Below, one piece after another: positions 18,076-25,418 of a stretch of DNA of 64,000 nucleotides (positions are counted from its first letter, which is position 1; every line of letters starts with the position of its first letter). The DNA is from Pelomonas sp. Root1444. GTDB lineage: Bacteria; Pseudomonadota; Gammaproteobacteria; Burkholderiales; Burkholderiaceae_C. The notes under the pieces were generated by a model. That model worked only from the letters and a program-made list of their open reading frames with translations. It did not search any database and was not told where the DNA came from. The translations under genes were made by a program, and so were the position numbers. The DNA lies in NCBI RefSeq assembly GCF_001426885.1, contig NZ_LMFP01000001.1:188834-252833 (forward strand), read 5' to 3'.

Positions 18076-18079
18076 GTGC

Positions 18080-19093
18080 TCAATGCCCCCCACCGCGAAT
18101 CCGCGGATTCACCACGCCATACAGCACGTCCACGATCAGGTTCACGCCGATGAACGTCAGCGCCGAGATCAGGATGCCCGCTTGCACGACCGGATAGTCG
18201 CGCCGCGCGATGGAGTCGATCAGCCACTTGCCGATGCCGGGCCACGAGAAGATGGTCTCGGTCAGCACGGCGCCGGCCAGCAGGCTGCCGGTCTGCAGGC
18301 CCACCACCGTCAGCACCGGGATCAGCGCATTGCGCAGCGCATGCACGACCACCACGCGCGTGGGCGACAAGCCCTTGGCGCGCGCCGTGCGCACATAGTC
18401 CTCGCGCAGCACTTCGAGCATCGACGAGCGCGTCATGCGCGCCACCACCGCCAGCGTGCTGGTGCCCAGCACCAGCGCCGGCAGGATCAGGTGCATCAGC
18501 GCCGACTTGAACGCGCCTTCCTCGCCACTCAGCCACGCGTCGGCCAGCATGAAACCGGTCACCCGCTCGGGGTCGAACTCGATGCCGATGCGGCCCGACA
18601 CCGGCGTCCAGCCCAGGTTGACCGAGAAGAACATGATGAGGATCAGCCCCCACCAGAACACCGGCATGGAGTAGCCGACCGTCGCCAGGCCCATCACGCC
18701 CTGGTCCAGCAGCGAGCCGCGCTTGAGCCCCGCGCTGACGCCCAGCAGCAGCCCCAGCCCGACCGCGAACACCAGCGCCGCCGTCGCCAGCTCCACCGTC
18801 GCCGGGAACAGCGCCGCGAACTCCTTGCTGACCGGCTCGCGGCTGACCAGGCTCTGGCCCAGGTCGCCCTGCAGCAGCTTGCCGACGTAATCGGCGTACT
18901 GCACCGGCAACGGTTGGTCCAGCCCCATGCGCTTGACCAGCGCGGCATGCGTCTCGGGGTCCAGCCGGCGCTCGCCCATCATGACCTCGATGGGGTCGCC
19001 GGGCACGAGGCGGATCAGGCCGAAGGCGACCAGCGTGATGCCGATCAGCGTCGGCACCAGCGTGGCCAGGCGTTTGAGGAGGAATCCGAGCAC
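18080..19093 (-). CDS. dppB: Peptide/nickel-type ABC transporter permease (DppB/OppB)
   Basis: This 337-residue permease has the family start MLGFLLKRLATLVPTLIGITL, the conserved LVPGDPIEVMMG, a long periplasmic loop, the cytoplasmic EAA loop around EDYVRTARAKGLSPTRVV, and a final helix followed by NPRIRGGG. It is the first transporter gene of the operon and lies 9 bp downstream of the amidase gene, so it may belong to one transcript with it. This would suit uptake of cell-wall peptides, but that is inference only. Confidence 0.94.
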   Translation of the reverse strand: MLGFLLKRLATLVPTLIGITLVAFGLIRLVPGDPIEVMMGERRLDPETHAALVKRMGLDQPLPVQYADYVGKLLQGDLGQSLVSREPVSKEFAALFPATVELATAALVFAVGLGLLLGVSAGLKRGSLLDQGVMGLATVGYSMPVFWWGLILIMFFSVNLGWTPVSGRIGIEFDPERVTGFMLADAWLSGEEGAFKSALMHLILPALVLGTSTLAVVARMTRSSMLEVLREDYVRTARAKGLSPTRVVVVHALRNALIPVLTVVGLQTGSLLAGAVLTETIFSWPGIGKWLIDSIARRDYPVVQAGILISALTFIGVNLIVDVLYGVVNPRIRGGGH

Positions 19094-19102
19094 GGGCGGA
19101 AC

Positions 19103-20002
19103 CTACCAGCGCGAGGTGTAGGGCCGCGTCTCGACGTCGCCGGCGCCGCTCACGCGCATGGCGCCCGGCGTCGATGCGACCTCGATCAGCGCGGCCGTCT
19201 CGGCGTCCACCGTGCCGGCGATGTCGCGCGGGCGGTACTTCATCTGGAAGGTGGAGACGACCTCGCGGGTCAGCGTGTCCATCTGGCCCGAGCGCGACAC
19301 GTTGTAGCCGATGCGCGCGAGCCTGTCCTGCAGCCAGGCCACGTCGCGCGGTGCGACCTCGTGCTCCAGCGTCTTCACGAGTACCGAGGGGCCGTCCGGC
19401 CACGGGATCAGCCCGGCGTCGGCCAGCTGCTTCCACGGGAAATTGGGGCCCGGGTCCTGCTTGCGGCCGGGGGCGATGTCGGCGTGGCCGATGATGCGCT
19501 CGGGCTTGACGTTATGGCGCTGCTGAATGTCGCGCACCAGCGCGATGACCTCATCGATCTGCGCCGGCGGGAAGGGCGCGTAGACGCGGCCGGCAGGGCC
19601 GTCCACATAGCCGGGGTTGACGATCTCGATGCCGATGGACGAGGAGTTCAGGTTGCTGTGCCCGGCCCAGAAGCTGGCGCCGGCATGCCAGCTGCGGCGG
19701 TTCTCGTCGACCAGCGCGTAGCTGATGGCCGGGTTGTCGCGCACCAGGTAGTGGCTGGACACCTGGCCGCCGGTCGTCAGCACCTTCAGCGACTTCTCCC
19801 AGTCCAGCACGGTGTAGTGCAGCACGATGAAGAGGCTGCGGCTGTCCTGGTTCTGCGAGGTGTAGCTGCGGTCGATGTGCGGCGCGCGCACGCCGGGGGT
19901 GCCGGGCGTGGCCGGCGCTGAGGGCGGGGCCGGCGGCGGTGCGACGCTGGCGCAGGCGCTGAGCAGCAGCGCCAGGGCGGCGGCGAGGAAGGAGGACTTC
20001 AT
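19103..20002 (-). CDS. amiD: Lipoprotein N-acetylmuramoyl-L-alanine amidase (AmiD/AmpD type)
   Basis: This 299-residue outer-membrane-anchored amidase cleaves the MurNAc-L-Ala bond. A lipobox LLLSACAS (Cys near residue 17) precedes a Pro/Ala linker, then the Amidase_2 domain with zinc-ligand signs IVLHYTVLD, SWHAGASFW and IIGHADIAPGRKQDPGP (His and Asp). A C-terminal PG_binding_1 domain follows, with LQDRLARIGYNV and VVSTFQMKYRP. ATG 20002 has GGAGGA-like sequence upstream. It is separated by 9 bp from dppB, an arrangement that suggests recycling of released muropeptides. Confidence 0.92.
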   Translation of the reverse strand: MKSSFLAAALALLLSACASVAPPPAPPSAPATPGTPGVRAPHIDRSYTSQNQDSRSLFIVLHYTVLDWEKSLKVLTTGGQVSSHYLVRDNPAISYALVDENRRSWHAGASFWAGHSNLNSSSIGIEIVNPGYVDGPAGRVYAPFPPAQIDEVIALVRDIQQRHNVKPERIIGHADIAPGRKQDPGPNFPWKQLADAGLIPWPDGPSVLVKTLEHEVAPRDVAWLQDRLARIGYNVSRSGQMDTLTREVVSTFQMKYRPRDIAGTVDAETAALIEVASTPGAMRVSGAGDVETRPYTSRW

Positions 20003-20137
20003 GCGTGAAAGGGCGTGGCCAAGCCCCGGATTGTTGCAGCGCCCCCGCGGCGCCGACCGCGGGAGTGCCCGCACCGCCCATGCCCGCCGCCGCAGCGGGT
20101 ATGCCGGCAGGTGATGGCCGGGCGCAAGAATGGGCAC

Positions 20138-20548
20138 ATGACCTACACGACGCTGCACGCCACGCCCGACGCCGCCACCTACCAGCACCTGCGTGCCGCC
20201 GCCGGCTTGAGCGCCAAGTCCGCCGAGGCCGCCGTGCGCGGGCTGCCGAACACGCTGTTCGCGGTGCAGGTGCTGCACGATGGCGAGCCGGTCGGCATGG
20301 GCCGCGTCATCGGCGATGGCGGCACGGCCTTCCAGGTCGTCGACATCGCCGTGCTGCCCGCGCACCAGGGCCGCGGCCTGGGCAAGCGTGTCATGGAAGA
20401 GATTGCCGTGTGGCTGAAGGCCAACGTGCCAGCGGGTGGCTATGTCAGCCTGCTGGCGGACGTGCCGGCCGATGCGCTGTATGCGCAATTCGGCTTCGTG
20501 CACACGGCGCCGCGCACGGTGGGCATGGCCTGGGGCGGGCGGGGCTGA
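20138..20548 (+). CDS. GNAT-family N-acetyltransferase
   Basis: This 136-residue single GNAT domain has the acetyl-CoA pyrophosphate-binding motif QGRGLGKRVM preceded by the beta-4 strand VVDIAVLP. The end, ADALYAQFGFVHTAPRTVGM, matches the beta-6/alpha-4 region of small GNATs. The substrate is unknown. An in-frame Met at 20114 is an alternative start. It faces the membrane protein gene at 20559 tail to tail, with 10 bp between. Confidence 0.87.
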   Translation: MTYTTLHATPDAATYQHLRAAAGLSAKSAEAAVRGLPNTLFAVQVLHDGEPVGMGRVIGDGGTAFQVVDIAVLPAHQGRGLGKRVMEEIAVWLKANVPAGGYVSLLADVPADALYAQFGFVHTAPRTVGMAWGGRG

Positions 20549-20558
20549 GCGTCGCCGG

Positions 20559-21320
20559 TCAACCCGGCAGCTTTGGTGGGCGCGCCAGTTCGCTACGCGC
20601 CGAAGGCTGCGTGACGTAGCGCTCCAGCGCCGCCAGCAGGACCGGCGCGTCGATGCCATACGCCTCGCTCATGAGGACGAAGTCCGCCCCCATGCCGCCG
20701 CGCGAGCGGGCCATCTGCGTGAGCAGCCGGGGCCGGTAGGCGGCAGGCTCGGCCACGACGGCCTTGGCATCGACGGCGACCAGCACCATGGGGTTGCTGC
20801 TGATCTCGCCGCGAGCCAGGCGGGTGACGGCGTCCCAGGGCACCCGCGCCTTGCCGCCCCGCTGCGCGAAGGTGATGCCTGCCGGATCGAACTGGATGTG
20901 GTCGTTGGCCAGCAAGCCGGCCGCGACGGCGAGCAGAGTGGCCGCACCGACGGCGACCAGCAGCCAGCCGATGCCCTGCAACAGCGCCTGGGCGTGGCCG
21001 CCGAACACGGCCTGCGTGGCGCCGACGGCGAGGATGGCGCCGCCCAGCAACGCCATGCGCAGCCGGGACTGGCGCAGTGGCACGCCGCCCGCCACCGTGG
21101 CCGTCAGCGCCATCTGCTTCAGCGCCCGGCGCTTGCGGAGGATGACGCGCACCGCGTGCGCGAAGCACAGGCCGAAGAACACCAGCGTGGCGATGCCGGT
21201 GTTGAAGTCGCGACGCATGATGAGCAGCCCGCCCAGCGTGAACAGCCCGCCGATGGCGGCCAGCAGCCAGTCCTGGAAGCTGATCCTGTCGAGCCGCGAT
21301 GCGGCGGGCGGCGGCGTCAT
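20559..21320 (-). CDS. Membrane protein with PH-like C-terminal domain, function unknown
   Basis: This 253-residue protein has four predicted TM helices in two pairs (about 20-55 and 95-140 in the mature frame: WLLAAIGGLFTLGGLL, IATLVFFGLCFAHAV, MALLGGAILAVGATQ, WLLVAVGAATLLAVAAGLL). A roughly 100-residue cytoplasmic domain follows, of the type beginning IQFDPAGITFAQRGGKARVPWDAVTRL, reminiscent of bacterial PH domains. The Met at 21320 follows the GST stop by 10 bp, so it is probably cotranscribed with the GST gene. No enzymatic motif is seen. Confidence 0.8.
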   Translation of the reverse strand: MTPPPAASRLDRISFQDWLLAAIGGLFTLGGLLIMRRDFNTGIATLVFFGLCFAHAVRVILRKRRALKQMALTATVAGGVPLRQSRLRMALLGGAILAVGATQAVFGGHAQALLQGIGWLLVAVGAATLLAVAAGLLANDHIQFDPAGITFAQRGGKARVPWDAVTRLARGEISSNPMVLVAVDAKAVVAEPAAYRPRLLTQMARSRGGMGADFVLMSEAYGIDAPVLLAALERYVTQPSARSELARPPKLPG

Positions 21321-21330
21321 CGCCGTGGCC

Positions 21331-21975
21331 TCAACCCGGCAGCGGCGGCAACGCCGGCGCGTCCAGCCCCTCGAACGGGTCGGCCCAGGCCGGCAAGGCC
21401 TGCAGCCGCGCCTGCCAGGCCGCCAGTGCGGGGTAGTCGGCCAGCGGCAGCCGCGCCACGTCGTTGAAGGGCAGGAAGACGGCCATGCGGAAGTCGGCAT
21501 AGGACAGGCCGCTGGGCAGCAGCCAGTCCTGCCTGGCCAGGTGGGCGTTCAGGATGGTGGCCGTCTCGTGGAAGCGCGCCAGGCCGCGCGCCACGGTGGC
21601 TTCGTCCAGCGCGCCCAGGCCGTAACGCAGCTTGGTGCCGCGCTCGAAATGCACCATGTCGCAGGCGTGCATGAAGTTGTCGCGGCTCCAGCTGACCCAG
21701 CGGATCATGTCCGGCAGCTCCGCACCGGTGCGCCAGAAGTCCGAGCCCACCATTTGCGACAGCCGGCAGGCGATGGCGTCGGCCTCCCACAGCGAACCGC
21801 CGGCCTCGGCCAGGATGGGCAGGCGCAGCGACGGGTTCAGCGGCAGGAACTTCTCGGCCTGGCCCGGCGCCAGCGGCGCGGCGAACTCGCAGGTGACGGG
21901 CGCGGCCAGGTGCCGGGCGGTGGCGACGGCCAGGCGCGGGTTGGGGTTGCGGGAGAAGTAGAGGATGGGCTGCAT
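21331..21975 (-). CDS. Glutathione S-transferase
   Basis: This 214-residue cytosolic GST has an N-terminal thioredoxin-like domain (MQPILYFSRNPNPRLAVATA, LNPSLRLPIL with the cis-Pro, and WEADAIACRLSQM with the glutamyl-binding Glu-Ala/Asp pair) and an all-helical C-terminal domain (about 90-205) with the YADFRMAVFLPF segment. A Ser at position 8 is the likely thiol-activating residue. The substrate is unknown. Confidence 0.9.
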   Translation of the reverse strand: MQPILYFSRNPNPRLAVATARHLAAPVTCEFAAPLAPGQAEKFLPLNPSLRLPILAEAGGSLWEADAIACRLSQMVGSDFWRTGAELPDMIRWVSWSRDNFMHACDMVHFERGTKLRYGLGALDEATVARGLARFHETATILNAHLARQDWLLPSGLSYADFRMAVFLPFNDVARLPLADYPALAAWQARLQALPAWADPFEGLDAPALPPLPG

Positions 21976-22033
21976 GGCGCGCAGTCTCGGCGTTCGCAAG
22001 CCGTTCGCCAAGCCGGGGCCAACGCCGCCTGGG

Positions 22034-23110
22034 CTACCGCAGCTCGTCGAGCAGACGGGCGCGTTCGGCCGGATACAGGCCCGGTGCGCGCGCCAGCAGC
22101 GGCTCCACCTGGCCGGGGTCGATGTCGTGCAGGTTGCGGGCCAGCGCCTGCCAGGCCTGCCAGCGGCGCTCGGGCGTGGCGATGCGGGCCACCAGGTCCA
22201 TGGCCTCCAAGGGCGCGTGGCGGGCCAGTTCGTCGGCGCTGGCATGCCGGGCGATCGCCTCGTCCAGCTCCGCCAGCGGGGCCATCGAACGCAGCCAGTC
22301 GCGCGCGCCGGGGCCGTCCTGCGCGGTCCAGCGCGACAGGCCCTCGTCCAGCAGCGCCTGGCGGCTCTCGCCGCGCGGCAGGGTGCTGGCAAAGACGGTG
22401 GCCGAGCGGGCGTCCTGCTGCAGCCAGCGGTCGTGCAGCGGCGCCAGCAACGCGGCCTGGCCGGGTGTCGCCAGCGCCCAGCGCGCGGCCTGCTCCGGCG
22501 CGGCCTCGGCCCAGCGGGCCAGCAACGCCTGTTGCAGCCGCTCCTTGGTCTGGGCATCCAGCGGCGTGCGCGCCAGCGCCTGCACGGCGCGCGGGTGCTG
22601 GCGTTGATCGGCCCATCGATGCAGGAGTGCCTCGTACAGCGGCGTGGCGCGCTCGGGCCACAGGCCGGCCAGGGCTTCGAGCTGCGGCAGGGTGGCGTCC
22701 GTGTCGCGCGACAGCAGCGCGCTGACCAGCGCCTGGCCCAGCGCCGCGGCCGGTTCGCCAAGCCGGGGCAAGGCCAGCCACAGCGCCTGCGGCTGGCGCT
22801 CCAGCCAGGGCTGCAGCCGCGCCAGGCTGTGCCGCCACAGCGCGCGCTCGGCTGCGCTGCCGCTGCCCAGCCCGCCGGGCAGCGCGCGCCAACGGCCGGC
22901 GAGGGCCTCGATGTCGGCGCGCAGGTCCGGGCTGGCCTCGCCGGCGGTGGGCGCGGCCAGCCCGATCATCTGCAGCACCGGCGTGGGTGCTGCGGCAGGC
23001 GCGTCCGCCGCTGGCGCCGCGGCGGGCGGGGCGGCCGGCCCGAGGGCCAGCGCCCCTAGTCCGGCCGCCGCCGCTGCCGCCATCAGCCAGGCGAGCGGAC
23101 GGCTGCCCAT
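22034..23110 (-). CDS. Unknown membrane-anchored alpha-helical protein coupled to the pectate lyase gene
   Basis: I do not recognise this 358-residue protein. It has one N-terminal TM anchor (residues 5-25), an Ala/Pro-rich linker, then about 300 residues of Ala/Leu/Trp-rich helices in irregular 30-40 residue repeats, each with a W/L-x-x-W/L pattern (RWRALPG, LWRHSLARLQPWL, WADQRQHPRAVQAL, ARWAEAAPEQAARWAL). This resembles TPR/HEAT-like solenoids. Its ATG overlaps the pectate lyase stop (TGATG). The periplasmic solenoid could be a scaffold, but no function is assigned. Confidence 0.75.
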   Translation of the reverse strand: MGSRPLAWLMAAAAAAGLGALALGPAAPPAAAPAADAPAAAPTPVLQMIGLAAPTAGEASPDLRADIEALAGRWRALPGGLGSGSAAERALWRHSLARLQPWLERQPQALWLALPRLGEPAAALGQALVSALLSRDTDATLPQLEALAGLWPERATPLYEALLHRWADQRQHPRAVQALARTPLDAQTKERLQQALLARWAEAAPEQAARWALATPGQAALLAPLHDRWLQQDARSATVFASTLPRGESRQALLDEGLSRWTAQDGPGARDWLRSMAPLAELDEAIARHASADELARHAPLEAMDLVARIATPERRWQAWQALARNLHDIDPGQVEPLLARAPGLYPAERARLLDELR

Positions 23111-23943
23111 CACTTGAACACGCAGGCGCGGGCGACGTTGCTGGCGTTGGTGTCCTTCACCGGCTCGTTGCCCGAGCCGGTGCCGACGAAGCCTTCGCAC
23201 TTGGGCTTGGAGCCGCCGTAGACCAGGTCGGTGATGGTGGCCACGTCGTACTTGCCCGCGATGCCCGACTTGCTGTCGTAGCTGCTGTTGACGCCGATGC
23301 CGGCCGCGTTGACCGTGCCCAGGCGCACGCCCGTCACGGTCACCTTGCGGGCGTACTGCGTGGAGCAGTTGCCGCAGGAGCGGTAGAGCTTGCCGATGTT
23401 GTCGGCATAGAAGTCCTGGATCACCAGCGTGCCGTCGCCGTTGTGCTGGAACAGCTTGTCGGCCGCCTTGAAGGCCGCGCCGCCGCTGATGGTCAGCTTG
23501 CTGGTCACGCCGCTGAGCTTCTTCACCGTGGCGCCGTCCTCGCCCACGTCGGCCCAGTAGACGTTGGTGATGTTGCAGACGCCGTAGCAATGCACGCCGT
23601 CGGCGCCGCCCGCGGCCAGGTTGGTGCCGCTGCCGAGGGACCCGTCGCCGATGACGACGTTCTTCACCGTCGCGCCGTTGTTCAGCTTGAACATCGGGAT
23701 CTGGCTCTCGCTCTGCGTGCCCTTCATGTTGGACGCCGTGCCCACCAGGCAGACCCACTTGCCGTACTTGGCCACGCCGTCCCAGGTCGTGCCGGCCGGC
23801 ACGTCGATGGTGGCGGGCACGTTGACCTTGGTGCAGGCCGGCACGGTGCGCACGCCGGGTGCGGCGGCGGCGGCGCCCGCCACGGCCACGAGTGCCAGGC
23901 CCAGTGCGCCTTGCCACAGGCGTTTCATCAGAGTTCCGTTCAT
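23110..23943 (-). CDS. Secreted pectate lyase, polysaccharide lyase family 3
   Basis: This 277-residue exported enzyme cleaves polygalacturonate by beta-elimination, with calcium. After a signal peptide ending ...AGAAAAAPG, the PL3 fold is recognisable from its conserved segments: DGVHCYGVCNITNVYWADVGEDGATVK (calcium-binding acidic patch), KLFQHNGDGTLVIQDF, and GKLYRSCGNCSTQYARKV with the catalytic Lys/Arg region and the paired cysteines. Most family members come from fungi, plant-pathogenic bacteria and nematodes. GGAG 8 nt before the ATG at 23943 supports this start. It probably forms a two-gene unit with the unknown gene downstream. A palindrome at 24140 may be its operator. Confidence 0.93.
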   Translation of the reverse strand: MNGTLMKRLWQGALGLALVAVAGAAAAAPGVRTVPACTKVNVPATIDVPAGTTWDGVAKYGKWVCLVGTASNMKGTQSESQIPMFKLNNGATVKNVVIGDGSLGSGTNLAAGGADGVHCYGVCNITNVYWADVGEDGATVKKLSGVTSKLTISGGAAFKAADKLFQHNGDGTLVIQDFYADNIGKLYRSCGNCSTQYARKVTVTGVRLGTVNAAGIGVNSSYDSKSGIAGKYDVATITDLVYGGSKPKCEGFVGTGSGNEPVKDTNASNVARACVFK

Positions 23944-24139
23944 TGCTTGTCTCCAGTTCGTGCTTTTTGAGGGTGCAGCCGCGAGAGCGGCCGCGCAGCG
24001 TCGGCGCAACGAGGGGTCCTGGAGACAGTCACAGGCCAGGGCAGACGGCAGCGATCAACAGCAGCGCCGGCCCGCCGGAAAGCGGATGTCGGAGGCATCC
24101 GCCGGTGCGTCGCACCAAACGAAACGCATGTTCATTATT

Positions 24140-24156
24140 TTGGAACGCCATTCCAA
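24140..24156. promoter_or_regulatory. Palindrome TTGGAACGCCATTCCAA, candidate IclR-type operator
   Basis: Perfect 6-bp half-sites (TTGGAA/TTCCAA) around CGCCA lie in the AT-richest part of the 294-bp gap between the pectate lyase and the DUF2894 gene, about 200 bp upstream of the lyase start. The form resembles operators of IclR-family regulators that control sugar-acid genes in proteobacteria. No IclR gene is in the window. Confidence 0.5.
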
Positions 24157-24237
24157 TAAGCGAATTCCCGAAGCCGGAACGGGCGTCGGCGCGGGCTGGC
24201 CTGGCGGCCACGCAGCGCGTATCCGCGCGGGCGCTGC

Positions 24238-24768
24238 TCAGCGGCGACGCGGCGCCGAGGGCTTGCGGGCCGGCTTGTCGGCGGCCTCGGGCACCTGCAG
24301 CGGCGCCAGCGCGGCCAGGTCGTCGAGCTGGCTCAGCAGGCGCTGCAGGTAGTCGGGGGACAAGGCCTGCAGCTGCTGCAGCGCGCGCGTCACCAGCACC
24401 TGGCTGTTCAGCGGGCCCAGATGCTCGGGCACCGGCGCGCTCACCTCCGCCATACGGCGGGTCAGCCGCAGCGCGCTCCAGGTGCGGCGGTGGGCCGCGA
24501 CGTTGCGCAGTTCGGGGCCGGCCGGCTGCAGCTGGGCGACGAGTTCGGCCAGCGGGCTCTGGGCCCTGGCAGGGCGGGATGCGGGCGGTGTGGCCGGTTC
24601 AATCTGCGAGCGCTGCACGAGCCGGGCGACCAGCCGCTCGCGCAGCGCGCCGGCGGGCTGCGCGGCCGCGCGGCGGGCCAGCGCCTCCAGCACGCGCTGG
24701 CGCACCGGGTCGCCGGCGGGCTGCGCCGCGACCCAGGCGACGGGGTCGTCCAGCGCGTCCATCGTCAC
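24238..24768 (-). CDS. DUF2894-like cytoplasmic protein, last gene of the DUF3348/DUF802/OmpA operon
   Basis: This 176-residue protein is Arg/Ala/Leu-rich, with no signal or TM helix. An N-terminal helical region (DPVRQRVLEALARRA) precedes a C-terminal helical domain containing LRNVAAHRRTWSALRLTRRM and VLVTRALQQLQALSPDYLQRLL. A basic PRRR tail closes it. I assign it to DUF2894 from its position (always beside the OmpA-like gene in Burkholderiales) and overall type, from memory. It overlaps the OmpA-like gene by 4 bp. The function is unknown; it may be a cytoplasmic partner of the stator-like complex. Confidence 0.75.
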   Translation of the reverse strand: MTMDALDDPVAWVAAQPAGDPVRQRVLEALARRAAAQPAGALRERLVARLVQRSQIEPATPPASRPARAQSPLAELVAQLQPAGPELRNVAAHRRTWSALRLTRRMAEVSAPVPEHLGPLNSQVLVTRALQQLQALSPDYLQRLLSQLDDLAALAPLQVPEAADKPARKPSAPRRR

Positions 24769-25418
24769 GGGGCCGACGCTGCTGCGCGCCGCGGCCGCGG
24801 TGTCGGCGCGATCTCCACGCGCCGGTTCAGCGCCCGCCCGGCGGCATCGTCGTTGGATGCGACCGGCTGCTGCGGCCCGAAGGCGGCTGCGAACACCGCG
24901 TCCGGCGGCAGGCCCTCAGCCATCAGCGCGCGCGAGACGTTCAGCGCGCGCTGCGCCGACAGCTCCCAGTTGTCGGCGAACTTCGGCGCGCCCTTGCCGG
25001 TGATCAGGCCGCGGTCGTCCGTGAAGCCGCTGACCATCAGGATCTCGTCACGCTGCGCGAGGTAGGTGCGCAGCGGCACGGCCAGGCTCTTGATCAGCGC
25101 GCGGCCGTCGGCGTGCAGCTGGTCCGAGCCGACGGCGAACAGCACCGCGCCGCTGATGCCGATGCGGCCCTCGACCAGCGTGATGCGCCCGTCCGCCAGC
25201 GGCCCGGCCAGCGCGCGTTCCAGCGCCTCGCGGCGCGCCTGCTCGGCCTGGCGCTGTGCCACCTCGGCCTGCAGCTGGTTGGCCAAGTCCAGCTGGCCCA
25301 CCAGCGCCGCCGCCAGCACCAGCACGAACGCGCCCAGCACGCCGGCCATCAGGTCGCCGAAGGCGGCCCAGGCGGGCGCGCCCACGCCTTCCTGCTCGAT
25401 CTCCAGCGGCTCATCCAT
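24765..25418 (-). CDS. OmpA/MotB-like protein, putative stator B-subunit
   Basis: This 217-residue protein has a short acidic cytoplasmic start, then one TM helix PAWAAFGDLMAGVLGAFVLV with Asp22 in the position of the proton-carrying Asp of MotB and ZorB. A periplasmic coiled coil (about 45-75) follows, then an OmpA-like peptidoglycan-binding domain (about 90-205) with ILMVSGFTDDRG, NWELSAQRALNVSRAL and ALNRRVEI. This is the MotB/ZorB domain order. It overlaps the DUF802 gene by 8 bp and the DUF2894 gene by 4 bp. It probably makes a 5:2-type ion-driven complex with the DUF802 protein. Confidence 0.88.
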   Translation of the reverse strand: MDEPLEIEQEGVGAPAWAAFGDLMAGVLGAFVLVLAAALVGQLDLANQLQAEVAQRQAEQARREALERALAGPLADGRITLVEGRIGISGAVLFAVGSDQLHADGRALIKSLAVPLRTYLAQRDEILMVSGFTDDRGLITGKGAPKFADNWELSAQRALNVSRALMAEGLPPDAVFAAAFGPQQPVASNDDAAGRALNRRVEIAPTPRPRRAAASAP

